DNA of 64,000 nt, taken from NCBI GenBank assembly GCA_947069175.1, contig CAMTDV010000023.1, forward strand, positions 89,960,240 through 90,024,239. The letters are read 5' to 3'. Both the position numbers and the translations under genes were made by a program. A model generated the notes under the pieces. That model did not search any database, was not told the DNA's origin, and saw only the letters and a program-made list of their open reading frames with translations. This document shows, piece after piece, positions 1 to 11,363 of this stretch (the stretch's first letter is position 1; every line of letters starts with the position of its first letter). Source of the DNA: Scalesia atractyloides. Taxonomy: Eukaryota > Streptophyta > Magnoliopsida > Asterales > Asteraceae.

Positions 1-183
1 TGTATAAAGCTCTCATAAATCAGTTTCTAAAAACTAAATTATTATATAATATTGCTTTCGGTAATCATCTTTGACACACTAAGTATTTATTAAAAAAACG
101 ATTTGAACAAGAATCGTTTCAGGACACGAGCAATACAAAATTACCCGTTTTGTCCCATTATACCCCTAACAACCAAGACATAC

Positions 184-3100
184 CGGCTACACCGAGAGAA
201 AAGTATTAATCCTGAGCTTGCGAATAGTACACCCATCCATGCAAAAAACGCAGAACCAGCAGTTAATTTCGGCAAATTTGAAGCTGCAGTCAAGAGAAAC
301 ATATAATATTATAAGAATTGGCTGGCCTCATAGACCACAAAATACATGATAGATTATTTTATTTAATATTTCGAAAAAGGTCTAAAAGATACCCATAATG
401 ACCGAATTGATATAGGTCAAAAGTAGGGCAAATATTACACACAGAAGTGCTGGTGCTAGTCCTAGTTTTGAAAGTCGTCCGAATGCCCCTTCGTAACGTT
501 TTTCAAATAGTTTCCTAGCATTACCCTGCAGAATCAGATGTCATTCATAAACAATAAAAATAGGAAGAAAATAGAATATTAGAGTTAACTGCCAATTTCG
601 TCCCTGTGGTTTGTCCAACTATGCCAGTCCAGGCCAAATTTCAAATTTTTACCATTTCCGTCCCTGACATTCTTGAAACATGCGAGTTCCGTCCAAAAAC
701 AACTAACTTCTGTTAAAAACCTGCTGTTTAATGAAAGGGTAAAAATGTCATTTTCCATTCTTCTTTTATTTTCCCTTTTGAAAACGATTTTTTACCTTCA
801 TTAAACAGCAGCTTTTAACAGACGTCAGTTTTTTGGACAGAACTGGCATGTTTCAAGAATGTCTGGGACGGAAATGGTACAAATTTGAAATGGCAATTAA
901 CTATAGAAACTAATATTACATAAGAAAACTTGTGTGAATATAGCAAAATACATCAATAATTAACTGACTTTAAATAACAGACTACCTAATAAATCAATGG
1001 ACTACATGAATCACGGTAAGCATTTTTAATTAAAAGATACAACTTTAAACCCACATGGAGTGATGCGTTCACTGGAACTAATTTAAAAAACAAAATGATG
1101 TTTGGAGATCTTATAGAACATAGAATTAAATGTAGCAACAAAATACTAGTGTGATATTTTTTCAAACAAAATGATATAATATATATAATCTTGGGCTGTA
1201 GCTGGTATGTATTTCTTAATATTAAAGGCAACTCTAAATGTTGAAAAATCAAGGAATACCTACAAGGAAAAATGCAACTTGTCGATGATTCTTATCAGAA
1301 GCAAGCTGTGCTGGCGTAAGGCCTGTATTATCAGCCACCATTAAATCGTCTTTCTTTCCAGCTTGTACCAACACGGTGCATGCTTCTAAGTTCCCCCTGA
1401 TAGCAGACCAATGTAGAGGTGTACAACCTAAAATTACAGGATGTAAGCAATGTTGTACGTCATGTTTCGTTAAGATATATGACAGGTCAAAATAATTAGG
1501 ACTTGCTTTTTCTAAAGAAAGTATACTAAGGTAATTGCAAAAAAATAAACTAAAATAAAATAAAATAAAAAATACTACAGTACCCTCTTTATCCTGGCGC
1601 CCTCTATGAGCATCCAAAAATAGAAGAAGACGTATACTATCTGCAAAACCTTTATATGCAGCCCTACAAGACAAAGTAAGCTCCCTCAGTACATTTTATT
1701 TTTTCTTTTCAAAAACAAAGAATCTCATAGACTGTAACTAGCGGGATTCCCTCGCGCTTCGCAGCGGGGATTTAATCGGCATCGGTTCGGTTCATTATAG
1801 AACCTGTAAAATATCGGCACTCGGTATATTTCAAAAGAATTGAAATGAGTTAAAAACATATATTATTTATGGTATAAGGAGTGAAATTGAACTTAAAAAA
1901 AGTATTGTTTACACCGACCTACGTTATACATACATATATGTGTATTATATACATATAATATTAAAAATGTATATTATTTATTAGTTTATTAGTATTTAAC
2001 TTCAAGTAGTATGCTATAGTATTACAATAAAACAAAACATTGCAAAATTAAAACCAAAAACCTAATTATTATACCAAAAATATATTGATAATTTATTTAA
2101 TAAAAATATTATTATACAAAATTTAAATGATTATTATAGCTAAAAAAATAGTACAAAATGGAATAAAATGGAGCAATGGATTGAACCCACAATCAAGTTT
2201 AAAAGTGAGATGGTTTATCCATGGCCCAATAAAGAATACACTAAATGGCAAAATAAAAAAAATATAGCAATCCATGGCCCACACAGTGGACCAATGGGGT
2301 ATAACTACTATTCACCAAACTTGCAAATGTTATATAGTTAACTAATTACAAAAAATACGCTGTACTTGTCCCATAAAGATTCTCATCTTAATAGATTCAC
2401 CATTTCATTGCCAATGCCATGATGTAATTATGATCATGAAGTAGAAACTTATAATATAAAAAAAGGAGATTCAGGTACCAATGTAAAGGACTTCTTCCTT
2501 CATTATCAGGGACATCGGGATCTGCATTCCATTTTGTGACAATGTGATAAAGAAAAGCCGTTTGACCATACTGTGCAGCAACATGAGTCGTCTGCAATAT
2601 ATTCAAATACTATATAAACAGAGATATATAAGGTGTTATACAGATGTTATTTGTTCCTCAGTATAATAGATTGGATGAAAGGGTGTATAAGTATAAGTCT
2701 AACCTGATATCCGTATATATCAGCGGCATTAATGCGAGCACCTTCTTCAAGCAAAAGATCTGCAACCTGAACGGATCCCCTAACCGCGCTCCAATGCAGT
2801 GCTGTTTGGCCAGTAAGATCCACTGCATTCACATCCGCCCCACGCTGCATAGTTTATCAAGATTTTGGTTACTACCACATAACCTTAATCATGTTAAACG
2901 CAAATGAATGATTTCGTATCAACAAAGGTTCAATAATACTTTAGCGTTGACGCCCTTTAACATAAACATAACCCTCTTAATATACTTTTATAAGCACTCT
3001 CCACCCCACCCCAAGCACACAGACACACGAACGTTGATCGCACACTCAAGCCCTCTTTCTAACACATACAAATACATCATAATTCTAAGGTTGTCAATAG

Positions 3101-4514
3101 GTCAAGTGAGCAAAAACACCCTTTGTCCCTAATTCTTCAAAAAAAGAAAAAGAAAAAAAAAACACAATTTATACCCTGAGATTCAAAATCAAACCACAGG
3201 ACAAATCAGCCACTTTGGAGCTCGACACGTCACTTGTCAGATAGCCATTTTCAGTCCAGCTTTCTTATTTGTAAACATATTTGAGGAAAAATAATATGTG
3301 TCTTTACTTAATTTATTTATTCAAAATTTCTAATGTGTAATAAAATAAGAGTTGTAATACTAACAAATAAATGTCTTTTAGTAACTATATATTCACTGTA
3401 GAAGCAGCAGTAGACTGGAAAAGAGTAGAAGTCAATAACATTTCCTCGCGGGGTGGGGAGATAAAATACAGCAATGAAGAATGGAAATCAGAACCAGAGG
3501 GAAAAAAGCATCACCATAACATATTAATAGAAAGAAGAAGAATCATATAAGGTATGTTATCAAAGGTGCATGAAGACACAGACACAGTTACAGTTTGAAA
3601 TCTAATACTACATTTATTCAACAAAATTGCACTCTCTATCATAAAAAGAAAGCCCAATGAGGCTTTGAGCATATAAGATCCTTTCTTTTCATGAATCGTG
3701 CCCAAATCATCCACATGTGGCATGGCAACCTCACAGGTCAAAGCCAAATGCACATATATTGTGCCCAAATCAACATGGTGTCTTGTGGCACCCACGCCCC
3801 TAGTGCCCCCTTCCCTTTCAGCACCATCACGGCCCCGCCCCCACGGCCCACACCCTCAACGGTGCCCGTCAGTGGCATTGTACAATGCCCAGCGCCTGCC
3901 TGCATGGCACCCATAACACAGTCTAATAAAACTGCATACACCACCAGGGGCGAATCTTAGTTAAAGCCCCTGTTTTTTCGCTTCGAAGTGCAAATTTTAC
4001 TGAAAATATTATGCGTATCCCCTTCCCCCTATTTTTTTCTTTAAAACTTCCGGGCCCCTATTTAAAAGTTCAAGATCAGCCACTCTAACACCACCAACCT
4101 TATTTGTACTAAACCGAATCAGTCATTTACTCGGGTACATTTACCCAACCACACATCAAAAACATCTATCATATCACTAATTCTACAACTTCACTTAATA
4201 AAATTAACAATTTCAGAGCTATAACAACACAAGAAACATCAGAGCTATAACAAACCTCAAGAATATATTGAGCAGCGGCGACACGGTTGTTCAACGCAGC
4301 CCACTGCAAAGCACGATAACCTAAATCATCCGGTTTGGTAACTGGAACAACCTTCAAACTCCACCAGATTCCGAAGCTTCTCCATATCACCATACGCAGC
4401 CGCCGTATACACGTCATTCTTCAAACTCTCCTCCGCCGCCGCTCCACCGGCGATCTCTCCGGTTCCGGCAGGTGGATGATCGGTGGTTTCTTCGATTTCG
4501 ATCTCCGACGACAT
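184..4514 (-). CDS. TIP1: TIP1/PAT24-like ankyrin-repeat protein S-acyltransferase, N-terminal exons only (3' part off window)
   Basis: Seven minus-strand exons with GT-AG borders can be read: 4514-4256, 2844-2704, 2591-2479, 1663-1584, 1427-1264, 525-393 and 283-184; the last ends at a donor, so the gene continues beyond base 1. They encode an acidic N-terminus with ESLKNDVYTAAAYGD, then ankyrin repeats (GQTALHWSAVRG, DVPDNEGRSPLHW, GCTPLHWSAIRGNLEA), then two hydrophobic segments (LGLAPALLCVIFALLLTYI and FAWMGVLFASSGLILF). This is the order of plant TIP1, which palmitoylates proteins at Golgi/vesicle membranes through a DHHC domain that would lie off window. One base in exon 1 (plus-strand t at 4343) shifts the frame: the first frame stops after GCSSYQTG, and homology resumes one frame over at PDDLGYRALQW. 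All other exons and splice sites look intact, so this is either a recent null allele or an assembly error. Confidence 0.9.
583..902. repeat. Foldback MITE in intron 6 of the TIP1-like gene
   Basis: The ends are inverted copies (agttaactgcca at the left, tggcaattaact at the right). Inside, about 100 bp of the left arm (around 640-740) matches the reverse complement of the right arm (795-890) with few mismatches, including ttcttgaaacatg. The left arm has about 40 extra bases. No coding capacity is visible, and the target duplication is unclear. Confidence 0.7.
1738..1775 (-). mobile_element. Possible Helitron 3' terminus in intron 3 of the TIP1-like gene
   Basis: Read on the minus strand, a GC-rich imperfect hairpin (CCCCGCTGCGAAGCGCGAGGG) is followed after seven bases by CTAG then T, the usual layout of a plant Helitron 3' end. 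The 5' end was not located. The AT-rich stretch to about 2,340 is non-coding and may be its body. Confidence 0.35.
2845..4255 (-). other. Intron 1 of the TIP1-like gene
   Basis: A 1.4-kb intron between the exon ending at 4256 and the one starting at 2844. It contains a C-rich, low-AT patch around 3,690-3,960 that is open in several frames on both strands but shows no recognisable domain. I see no gene in it. Confidence 0.7.
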
Positions 4515-5283
4515 GTTGATTAGGTGTGAATTGAATTGGTGAAATGGTATATTGAAGAATGAATTGAAAGATTCTTATGGTTTTGAACGGAAAAGAGACG
4601 ACGGGGTCGGTGTTGACTCGGTGGTGGTGATGCGACGGGTTTTGGATGTTCGAGAATGATTACAACGGAAACAACCGAATCAAACAAACCCCGTCTCTTC
4701 TATCAGATTCCAAAATTTATATTTCCTTATTTTTTTTAAAGATAACATTTTATAATATCTTAATTTTGATAAGAAAGATACTTAAATACTTTTAAGTTTT
4801 ACCACTATTGAGTTAGTATCCGTTAAGTTCTTGATATGGTATTGTCACTCGTTATAGTTAATAGTTTATCATATAAAAAATATTTTATTTTAAATATAAC
4901 TTTGGTTTTAAGTAAAGTTTATACATAAATGTTATGAAAAAAAATTATACTTTATGGTTGTTTTTAATTATCAAATTATTAAAGAGAATTCAAATTAAAT
5001 AAAAATTAATTTGGTTAAAAATAAATTAGTTATTTATATTGTAATTGACATTGAAATTCTAAAAGGTTATTAGTATTTATGCCTACTTAAGATTCTAGCT
5101 ATAGAAAAGATGAGAACTTACGAACATGGACTAAACTATCAAATTTTCTGTTTTAAGCGGTGCAATTCTACAGTGGGCGGCATTTGTTAAAAAAACAAGA
5201 GTATGACAAGGGGAAAGTTTAGGATCCACTCTAGTAGAAAGTTCTTGGATAGAATTTGCGAACAAAAAAACACCATTAGCCAT
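4515..5283. other. Upstream region of the TIP1-like gene, non-coding
   Basis: This stretch holds the 5' flank of the minus-strand gene, moderately GC-rich to about 4,700, then AT-rich spacer. No open frame or repeat of note was seen. Confidence 0.6.
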
Positions 5284-5308
5284 AACACGAGAGGTGGCCT
5301 CTCGTGTT
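5284..5308. repeat. Perfect 11-bp inverted repeat with a 3-base loop
   Basis: aacacgagagg, then tgg, then cctctcgtgtt. The two arms are exact reverse complements. No run of T follows that would make it a terminator. Confidence 0.7.
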
Positions 5309-5380
5309 TGGACTCCGATGTGAGAATAAGTAAGGAGTTCCTAAGGAGTTACTAAGCTTAAGAGAATGAGAGAGTATAGT

Positions 5381-5413
5381 TAGAGAGAGAGAGAGAGATA
5401 GATAGATAGAGAG
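5381..5413. repeat. GA/GATA microsatellite
   Basis: A run of GA dinucleotides passes into GATA tetranucleotides. Confidence 0.85.
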
Positions 5414-5446
5414 TTATGAGGAGACTCCTTGATATAGGCAGAGTTC

Positions 5447-5725
5447 TTAGCCTTGGGGATGCCTTCTTGACAGCTCATCTTCTATAAGGGTAAGTCTTAT
5501 CCTTTGAGGTCTTGCTTGTGCGGATGGCCTTGCTTCATTAGTGAAAGTCTGAATTGTAAGTCTCAATGTTACTTTTGCACACTTTTGGTTAAAGTCCCAT
5601 AAGTTTGACTTTTCAGCCTCGAGACTTGTTGAATGTAAATAAATGAGCTTCCAACTGCTGGTCATCTGTGTGATTGCTTCCGGCTTACTGCTTCCAACTC
5701 TGACTGAGAACTTCCGGACAACCAC
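5447..5725 (-). other. Unrecognised 92-codon open frame
   Basis: An open frame from an ATG at 5725 to a stop at 5447, hydrophilic and rich in Arg/Ser/Thr near its end (RPSAQARPQRIRLTLIEDEL). I do not recognise a family, and no promoter, splice partner or repeat copy is visible here. It is longer than most chance frames in this AT-rich neighbourhood, so it may be an exon or a transposon remnant. Function unknown. Confidence 0.25.
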
Positions 5726-5889
5726 GTCATCAGTTGCTAATTTGGATGTATGTTAAAAAATTTCTCTATTTTGGTCTATTTAACCCTTTTTAATTAGTAA
5801 ATAAAATGCAAATTTAATATATGAAAAAATAATAACCAACCACAAACCCCACCATCTTTTCTTCTACCAACTATCAACGACTCAACATC

Positions 5890-6673
5890 TGTCACATCCT
5901 GACTCGCAACATGGGACATGATAATTGTCCTTGACTTATGACACTATTATAAGTTTAGATATTTAAAGTTACCAAATTAAATTTGTCACACATAATCATA
6001 TAAAACATTTAACATAATACATACGTAATTCAACAGATAAATATTTATGAACAAAGGTCCATTTTATTACTAAGGCCTTTTCTACGTGTCTTTGCCTTCA
6101 ACTCTATCTCCTAGTTGTGTACTTGCATCATGCATAAAAAGGTTTTGGATCAACAAAATGTTGGTAAATAGATCTAGATTTAAATAAAATGTGTTGCTTT
6201 ATTAATTTATTTATTTTACTTAGAAATCTTTTAAAACTATATTTAACATGCAATTATATATGTTGTTGAAACATCCATAATTACCACAACTACAATAATA
6301 ATAATCAAATAACCACAATCACAAGAGCGAGTCTAAGACTGATGGTGATACTAGGCTACAACCCATGGCCGTGGGGAACCTGGTCAGCAAGGTGGATCCA
6401 TGCGAAACCTTTGACACAAAACGAGTAAACACATAGATACACGTCTATGCAGCGGTAGATACTAGATATAATAGAAACAATAAACACGATACACATAGTG
6501 ACACATTAACTTTACATGTTATTTAATCAAATAGAAAACAATAGAAAACATGACACATGTTACACCCCAAAAATATTAGATGACTAAAAAAGAGAGAGAA
6601 ATAGATCTACTCACAGTTTGGGAAGATTCATTCACGAATGATGCCGCGATAGATATGAATAATCCAAATAAAA
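5890..6673 (-). mobile_element. Truncated older LTR related to the tRNA-module LTR family
   Basis: Begins TGTCACATCCTGACTCGC, close to the start of the next element, and keeps the same order of landmarks (a motif like ctaaggc..ttcctatg, then a motif like ggatcaacaaaatgttgg). It is cut at 6673 by the insertion of the solo LTR. Sequence from 8941 may be its continuation. Confidence 0.6.
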
Positions 6674-7692
6674 TGTCACACCCTGACCCGCAGCGGAAAT
6701 GGTAGTTGGGGCATGATTGGGTTTTTATCAAAGCTCATGACATTTACTATAAAGTTTCATATTTATTAAATTCCAATTTAAAAGAGAAATTACATCAAAC
6801 ATGCAAGCACAACATGTTCTAAACACGACATTTATGAACTCTTTATTTTTCTTCTAAGGCAAATTCCTATGTGTTTCTTGCTTCAACTGTTCACCTGTAT
6901 CATGTGTAAAAATGGTTTTTAGGTCAACAAAAGTTGGCGAGTGAATCTTATAAAAACATTTGAACGAATTTGTTATATTGGTTATAAAAATGTGCATAAC
7001 CACATATGAGTATACGTATATGTAAATTTAATCACAAAACACATAATATTAATTAATGTGCACACACACATCAAATGATGAACAATGAGATCAAGGCTCA
7101 ATCAAACGGAGCCGATCTAATGAGGCACCTTATGCTCAACTCGTCTCCAACGAGGAACTAATGGGCCTAATGAATGATTTGCATGCAACTTGACAAAAAT
7201 GTAAACACGCAATACAACAAATAACATTTACATCACACGTTATATCAAACGATGGTAATAGCACAAGTGTTTGAATAAACGAAATGTATAAACGACACAT
7301 GATACACCCCAAAACATGAATAAAAAGGGGAATTTGTAAGAATTCACTCACAATGGATGCGTTCCTTGCTTGATATTGAATGCGCACAAATTTGAGAATT
7401 TGATCAACGAACGAGTACTAACCTAAAATAATAACGCGATAATTCGATAAATATAATATTTAATATTTCGATTTAATACTTTTGTTAGATTTTAGGTTAC
7501 TTGTGGTATTTTGTTGGGATTTTAAAACCTTTTGAAATTGCATTTTTTAAGTGTTTTTAATTGAATTTTAACTAAAATATAAATATATATAAGTAATATA
7601 AATAAATAAAATAAAATAAAAATAATATATATTAAAAAAAAACCTTGTCAGGTCTGACAAGGAGACCTGACCGGTTCAAATGAGGATTTAGA

Positions 7693-7772
7693 CAGCGTGT
7701 GGTGAGACTCGAACTCTTGACCTCTCGGTTGCGTGCACGTAGCTCTTCCAACTGAGCTACGTGTCTAACCCG
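7693..7772 (-). other. tRNA-like module S1 in the solo LTR
   Basis: On the minus strand: an exact A-box-like TAGCTCAGTTGG in a paired D-arm (GCTC..GAGC), then a B-box-like AGTTCGAGTC about 30 bases later. The acceptor ends do not pair well, so it is tRNA-derived rather than a functional tRNA gene. Confidence 0.65.
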
Positions 7773-7860
7773 TTAGATTCTAGATTTTTATTATACTTAT
7801 ATGCTGTTTACATTAATTCAGAAATCATTTAATTAAAAAGGTTTTAAAATCAAATAAACC

Positions 7861-7939
7861 GGTGTGCACACTAAGACTCGAACCCGCGCCCTTAACTTGT
7901 TTTGCACCCAGCCCATTCAACTAGGCTGGGTGTCTAACC
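7861..7939 (-). other. tRNA-like module S2 in the solo LTR
   Basis: On the minus strand: a hairpin CACCCAGCC..GGCTGGGTG in the D-arm position, then a B-box-like GGTTCGAGTC. It sits one repeat unit (about 165 bases) from S1. Confidence 0.55.
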
Positions 7940-8017
7940 TGTATATAATGGAAGTTATATTATATTTAACAACTACCTGCGATAGCGTATTTAAATTTAA
8001 AAAAAAAGAAACCGGTT

Positions 8018-8098
8018 TACGGGTTTTGTACATACTCGAACTCGGGACTTGCTTGATGAATGTGCACACAGTCCACCACTGGACTGTGTGTCTAACTC
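8018..8098 (-). other. tRNA-like module S3 with perfect hairpin
   Basis: CACACAGTCCA (8065-8075), loop ccac, TGGACTGTGTG (8080-8090): a perfect 11-bp stem. A B-box-like element lies on the minus strand about 20 bases further on. Confidence 0.6.
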
Positions 8099-8414
8099 GA
8101 TTAAAGTACTGATTTTAATTATATATATAAACGACTTAATCTTCATCTTCTTCATATAACAAACCAGAACTGTAAATCCAATTACTATTGATTTTAACTG
8201 GTTTGTTGTAACTAACGAATTCTAAAAGATTTAAACAAGAGAGAAAATAAATGAAGGAGTTTAAAGGTTTATACCTACTGGGAACAGAACTTCCGATCTC
8301 CGGTATCTAGCTCCGGCGACGTAGATTAAAATTCTGATGAGCAGAGAGATGAGAGTTAAGCAGGAGGTTTCGAGAGAAGTTTTTTGGACGAGTTTGGAAC
8401 TGAATTTCGTAGGG

Positions 8415-8422
8415 TATTTATA
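8415..8422 (-). promoter_or_regulatory. TATA box of the solo LTR
   Basis: Minus-strand CCTATAAATACC. The same element recurs at the matching place in the other two LTRs. It lies between module S5 and modules S3 to S1. Confidence 0.55.
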
Positions 8423-8670
8423 GGCTACGTGAATATTCAATTTCGATTTTTGGAAACCGATAATTAAGCGGATGATTAGCATAACGGTTGGGTCTTTGAT
8501 TGAATTGATGTAGGTTAAGTGATGATTGACAGTTAAATTGAAGAATTGTAACGGGATTTTATGGATTACCCACACAAACAAAGGGCGGTTACCGACTTCA
8601 GTGATTTGAATCTTGTAGATGACTCGCACATTCACTATAAACATTATTTGATTCCAATTTTTCACATCAA

Positions 8671-8743
8671 GTGTGTGTATCACAGTGGTGTTTGGTGTGT
8701 GTCTGAGCGCAGGGTACCCGGGTTCGAAACCCGGCTTCCTCCA
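8671..8743 (+). other. tRNA-like module S5 on the opposite strand
   Basis: Plus strand: cacagtggtgtttgg resembles an A-box, followed by a canonical T-arm CCGGG-TTCGAAA-CCCGG, ending in CTCCA. It lies upstream of the LTR TATA box. Confidence 0.6.
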
Positions 8744-8945
8744 TTATTTTTGTTTTAATTTTTTTAAGTTTATTTTAATTCACTTATTGTTATTATTATT
8801 TATTAGTTATAAATTTTTAATTCTACCTCTTTTATTAACATAATTGATGCTAAAAAAATACGCAACGAGTATAAAAAACAAATACTTGATAAAAAGAAAA
8901 ACGGTGCGGGTTTTTGAAACCCGTTTTACGGAATGTTACATAAAA

Positions 8946-9289
8946 TTACCTTAAAATATATAATAACAAATTCTTGAGTGTTGAGTTAAATTTTGGGTAC
9001 TTGACACGAGTGAGAGAGCTCAGAGAGTTTAAATACCTAATTACGTACTTAATATGTTAATTAGAGTTTATAAAGCTTTGAATAATGTAAAATTCGAGTT
9101 AGTAATCCTTTATTGATGTAAAATTTAACCCCTTGTATATAACTTATGAATTTTAGAGACCAAATTATATTATATACTCGATGAACTAACATTTTATAGA
9201 GTCTACTAATTCATCATACGTAAACATCTATGAAATAATATAAACCGAAAACTAATTATGAGTAATTTTGTATCCAACAAATGAACAAC
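8946..9289. other. Non-coding spacer
   Basis: AT-rich sequence after the solo LTR, possibly the continuation of the older LTR cut at 6673. No gene seen. Confidence 0.5.
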
Positions 9290-9512
9290 AAATCTAGAAT
9301 AGTTTCTACCTCACTTAACCATTCATGTGCCTCAATAGCACCTTTCTTCCCATCGATGAAGGTGGATTACAAGAAATGAAGGTATTGAAGTTGCATTCTC
9401 TAGAGATTTTTGTTTCCATAGCTTTAGTTAGTTTAGTATCCTCCGCCTTCTTTTCTTGTCGAGGTTCCTCTCGTGGAGTTGGTGTGAGTGTGGTGCTTTC
9501 TTTAGATTGCAT
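9290..9512 (-). pseudogene. Gypsy gag fragment
   Basis: A minus-strand frame contains ECNFNTFISCNPPS. After a one-base shift near 9,345 it continues as GKKGAIEAHEWLSEVET. This is the start of the Ty3/gypsy (Tekay-like) capsid region, compared with CTYKYFVSCKTRDFNG in the gag at 40,939. Only about 70 codons remain, with no flanking LTR. Confidence 0.65.
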
Positions 9513-9683
9513 TGGTTGTTCTGTATTCTGACATTTGCGTCCCTATGCATTAGCAAGGATTTGCGCCACTATCAACAAACTTTCGTGCATTTGTTTATTT
9601 TTGTGGTAGGTCTTCATGTTGAAGATCAACAAATACACACATTCATTAGATGCACACATTTTGCACCATACCAATGATATTTA

Positions 9684-11354
9684 GACTAAATTGCATAAAT
9701 CAACGTTATACCTAAACTACACTTCATACTTTTCACTATCAAATCAGCCAAACTCAACCTTTAACATAAACTCTATTAAATTTCTTGGTTAAGTCACCTC
9801 ATATGCAAAGCATGTGAGGGTATATTCATCCTTTTTACTTCTCCTTTTAAAAATTATTTTTATTTAAATAAACTACATGATTTCCTGCAACATCCACCAC
9901 CATTACCATTTAAAAATATTGATAATCCAGTTTGAAATTCAATTCAATACTAATATTAATAAACCATAAAAAATACAACAATTGGCAACCTGTTACTGAA
10001 TCAATTACTGATTTGATTTATAAAGAAACATGCTTTGTCTATCTTATCTCACCCCTCTGTAAATGTATGTTCACGGAGTGTTAATCCAAGCTACTGTGAT
10101 GAAAATGCACACATTATTGTCCTTTATATAAAATGCTTGACGGAGTGTATGTTCATGGAGTGTCTATCTCATCTCACCCCTTTGTAAATGAACCACCATC
10201 ATCGTTCACATCACCCATCCACCTTCAGCAACTACAACCAAACCACCCTATCATACACACCTAAACCATAATTTGTTCACCACCGTACCAACCACTTCCA
10301 TCGTTCACCACTGTACCAACCTGAATAAAACCACCCACCATACGTAATTTCCTGCGACAAGGTGATTCCGGTGATGATGACGATGTGACTCCAACGATGA
10401 TGATGTGATTCCGATGGTTCAAACGTGGAGTTGTTTAGGTGAGTCATAGGTTGACCTTGCTGGCCAAAAACCTTTGATAGCAATACTTTTGATGCTAATA
10501 TCCTGGAGTAAATATTAAGTGTAGCACCCCCTAAAAAGAACGAATATCTAGAAGTATATTAATTAGGGGTTGGCTAGATATTGCGAGAACCATAAGAACG
10601 AACGAGAAAACCAATCAAAATTGATTTTTTTAAACAAACATCACTGTAATTAAAATACAACATCAAAAAAGAATTTACAACAATAAATAATTCAATTCTC
10701 CTCTCAAAATCATTCTTACTAGATTTTTTACGTATGTGTATATATAACAAATTTACACATGTGTAAATGACAAACTTACACGTGTAAATTTTTTTATTTA
10801 CGAATTCACATAAATTTAAATGTGTAAATTTAATTTCTAACATTGTATTCGAATAATAATAAAAAGAAATTTTGAATTTGAAATCTTTTTGACCAAGTTC
10901 TCGGGTTTTTTCATTTGTTCTCACAGTTCTCATGATATTTAGCGTTTCATTAAAACCTTTCCCTATTAATTAGATTTTAAGTTGAAGGAGCACACAACAC
11001 CGTAACATGTTTCCTTGAAACAATTAATCGGATTTTAAATTACATTAAACGCTTTAATATGCATATGCTATTTAGTTGTGTTTTAATTAGAATTTGATTT
11101 TCTCAAGCCATTTGAAGAAGACTGTTTTTTTTGGTAAAAGGGATGAATTGGGGAAGACAATGTGCAAATGACAATAATAACCTCACATGCAACGCATGTG
11201 AGCACAGTTAACTAGGAAAATTAACAAGGTTAGTGGTAGAGGCTATATGATGTAACAAAACATAAATATAAAGCTTGAGTTTTACCGATTTCATAGTGAA
11301 AGGTATGAATTGTAGTTTACGTATAACAGAAAGGTTGATTTATACAATTTAGTC
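9684..11354. mobile_element. Non-autonomous Mutator-like element with long terminal inverted repeats
   Basis: The ends are inverted copies over roughly 200 bp (gactaaattgcataaatcaac at the left; the reverse complement of the right end begins gactaaattgtataaatcaac). Both contain a version of caaagcatgtgag / caacgcatgtgag near the inner limit. A 9-bp target duplication with one mismatch flanks it: tgatattta (9675-9683) and taatattta (11355-11363). That TSD length fits MULEs. No transposase was seen; the inside is non-coding with a short internal duplication (around 10,030-10,090 and 10,140-10,195). Confidence 0.75.
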
Positions 11355-11363
11355 TAATATTTA

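Larger units (their letters stand above)
6674..8940 (-). mobile_element. Solo LTR (2,267 bp) of the tRNA-module LTR family
   Basis: Begins TGTCACACCCTGACCCGC and ends GAATGTTACA. It is flanked on both sides by the 5-bp duplication taaaa (6669-6673 and 8941-8945), so it is one complete LTR left after LTR-LTR recombination. It matches the LTRs at 44,611 and 50,921 at both ends and in layout. Orientation is taken as minus from those LTRs and from a minus-strand TATA box. It carries four tRNA-like modules. Confidence 0.85.

Noticed and set aside
3691..3960. Overlapping open frames on both strands in TIP1 intron 1
   Set aside because: A C-rich stretch with few stop codons in any frame; no homology recognised and it lies in an intron with good borders.
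5284..5308. Hairpin as a transcription terminator
   Set aside because: Eukaryotic context and no T-run follows; recorded only as an inverted repeat.
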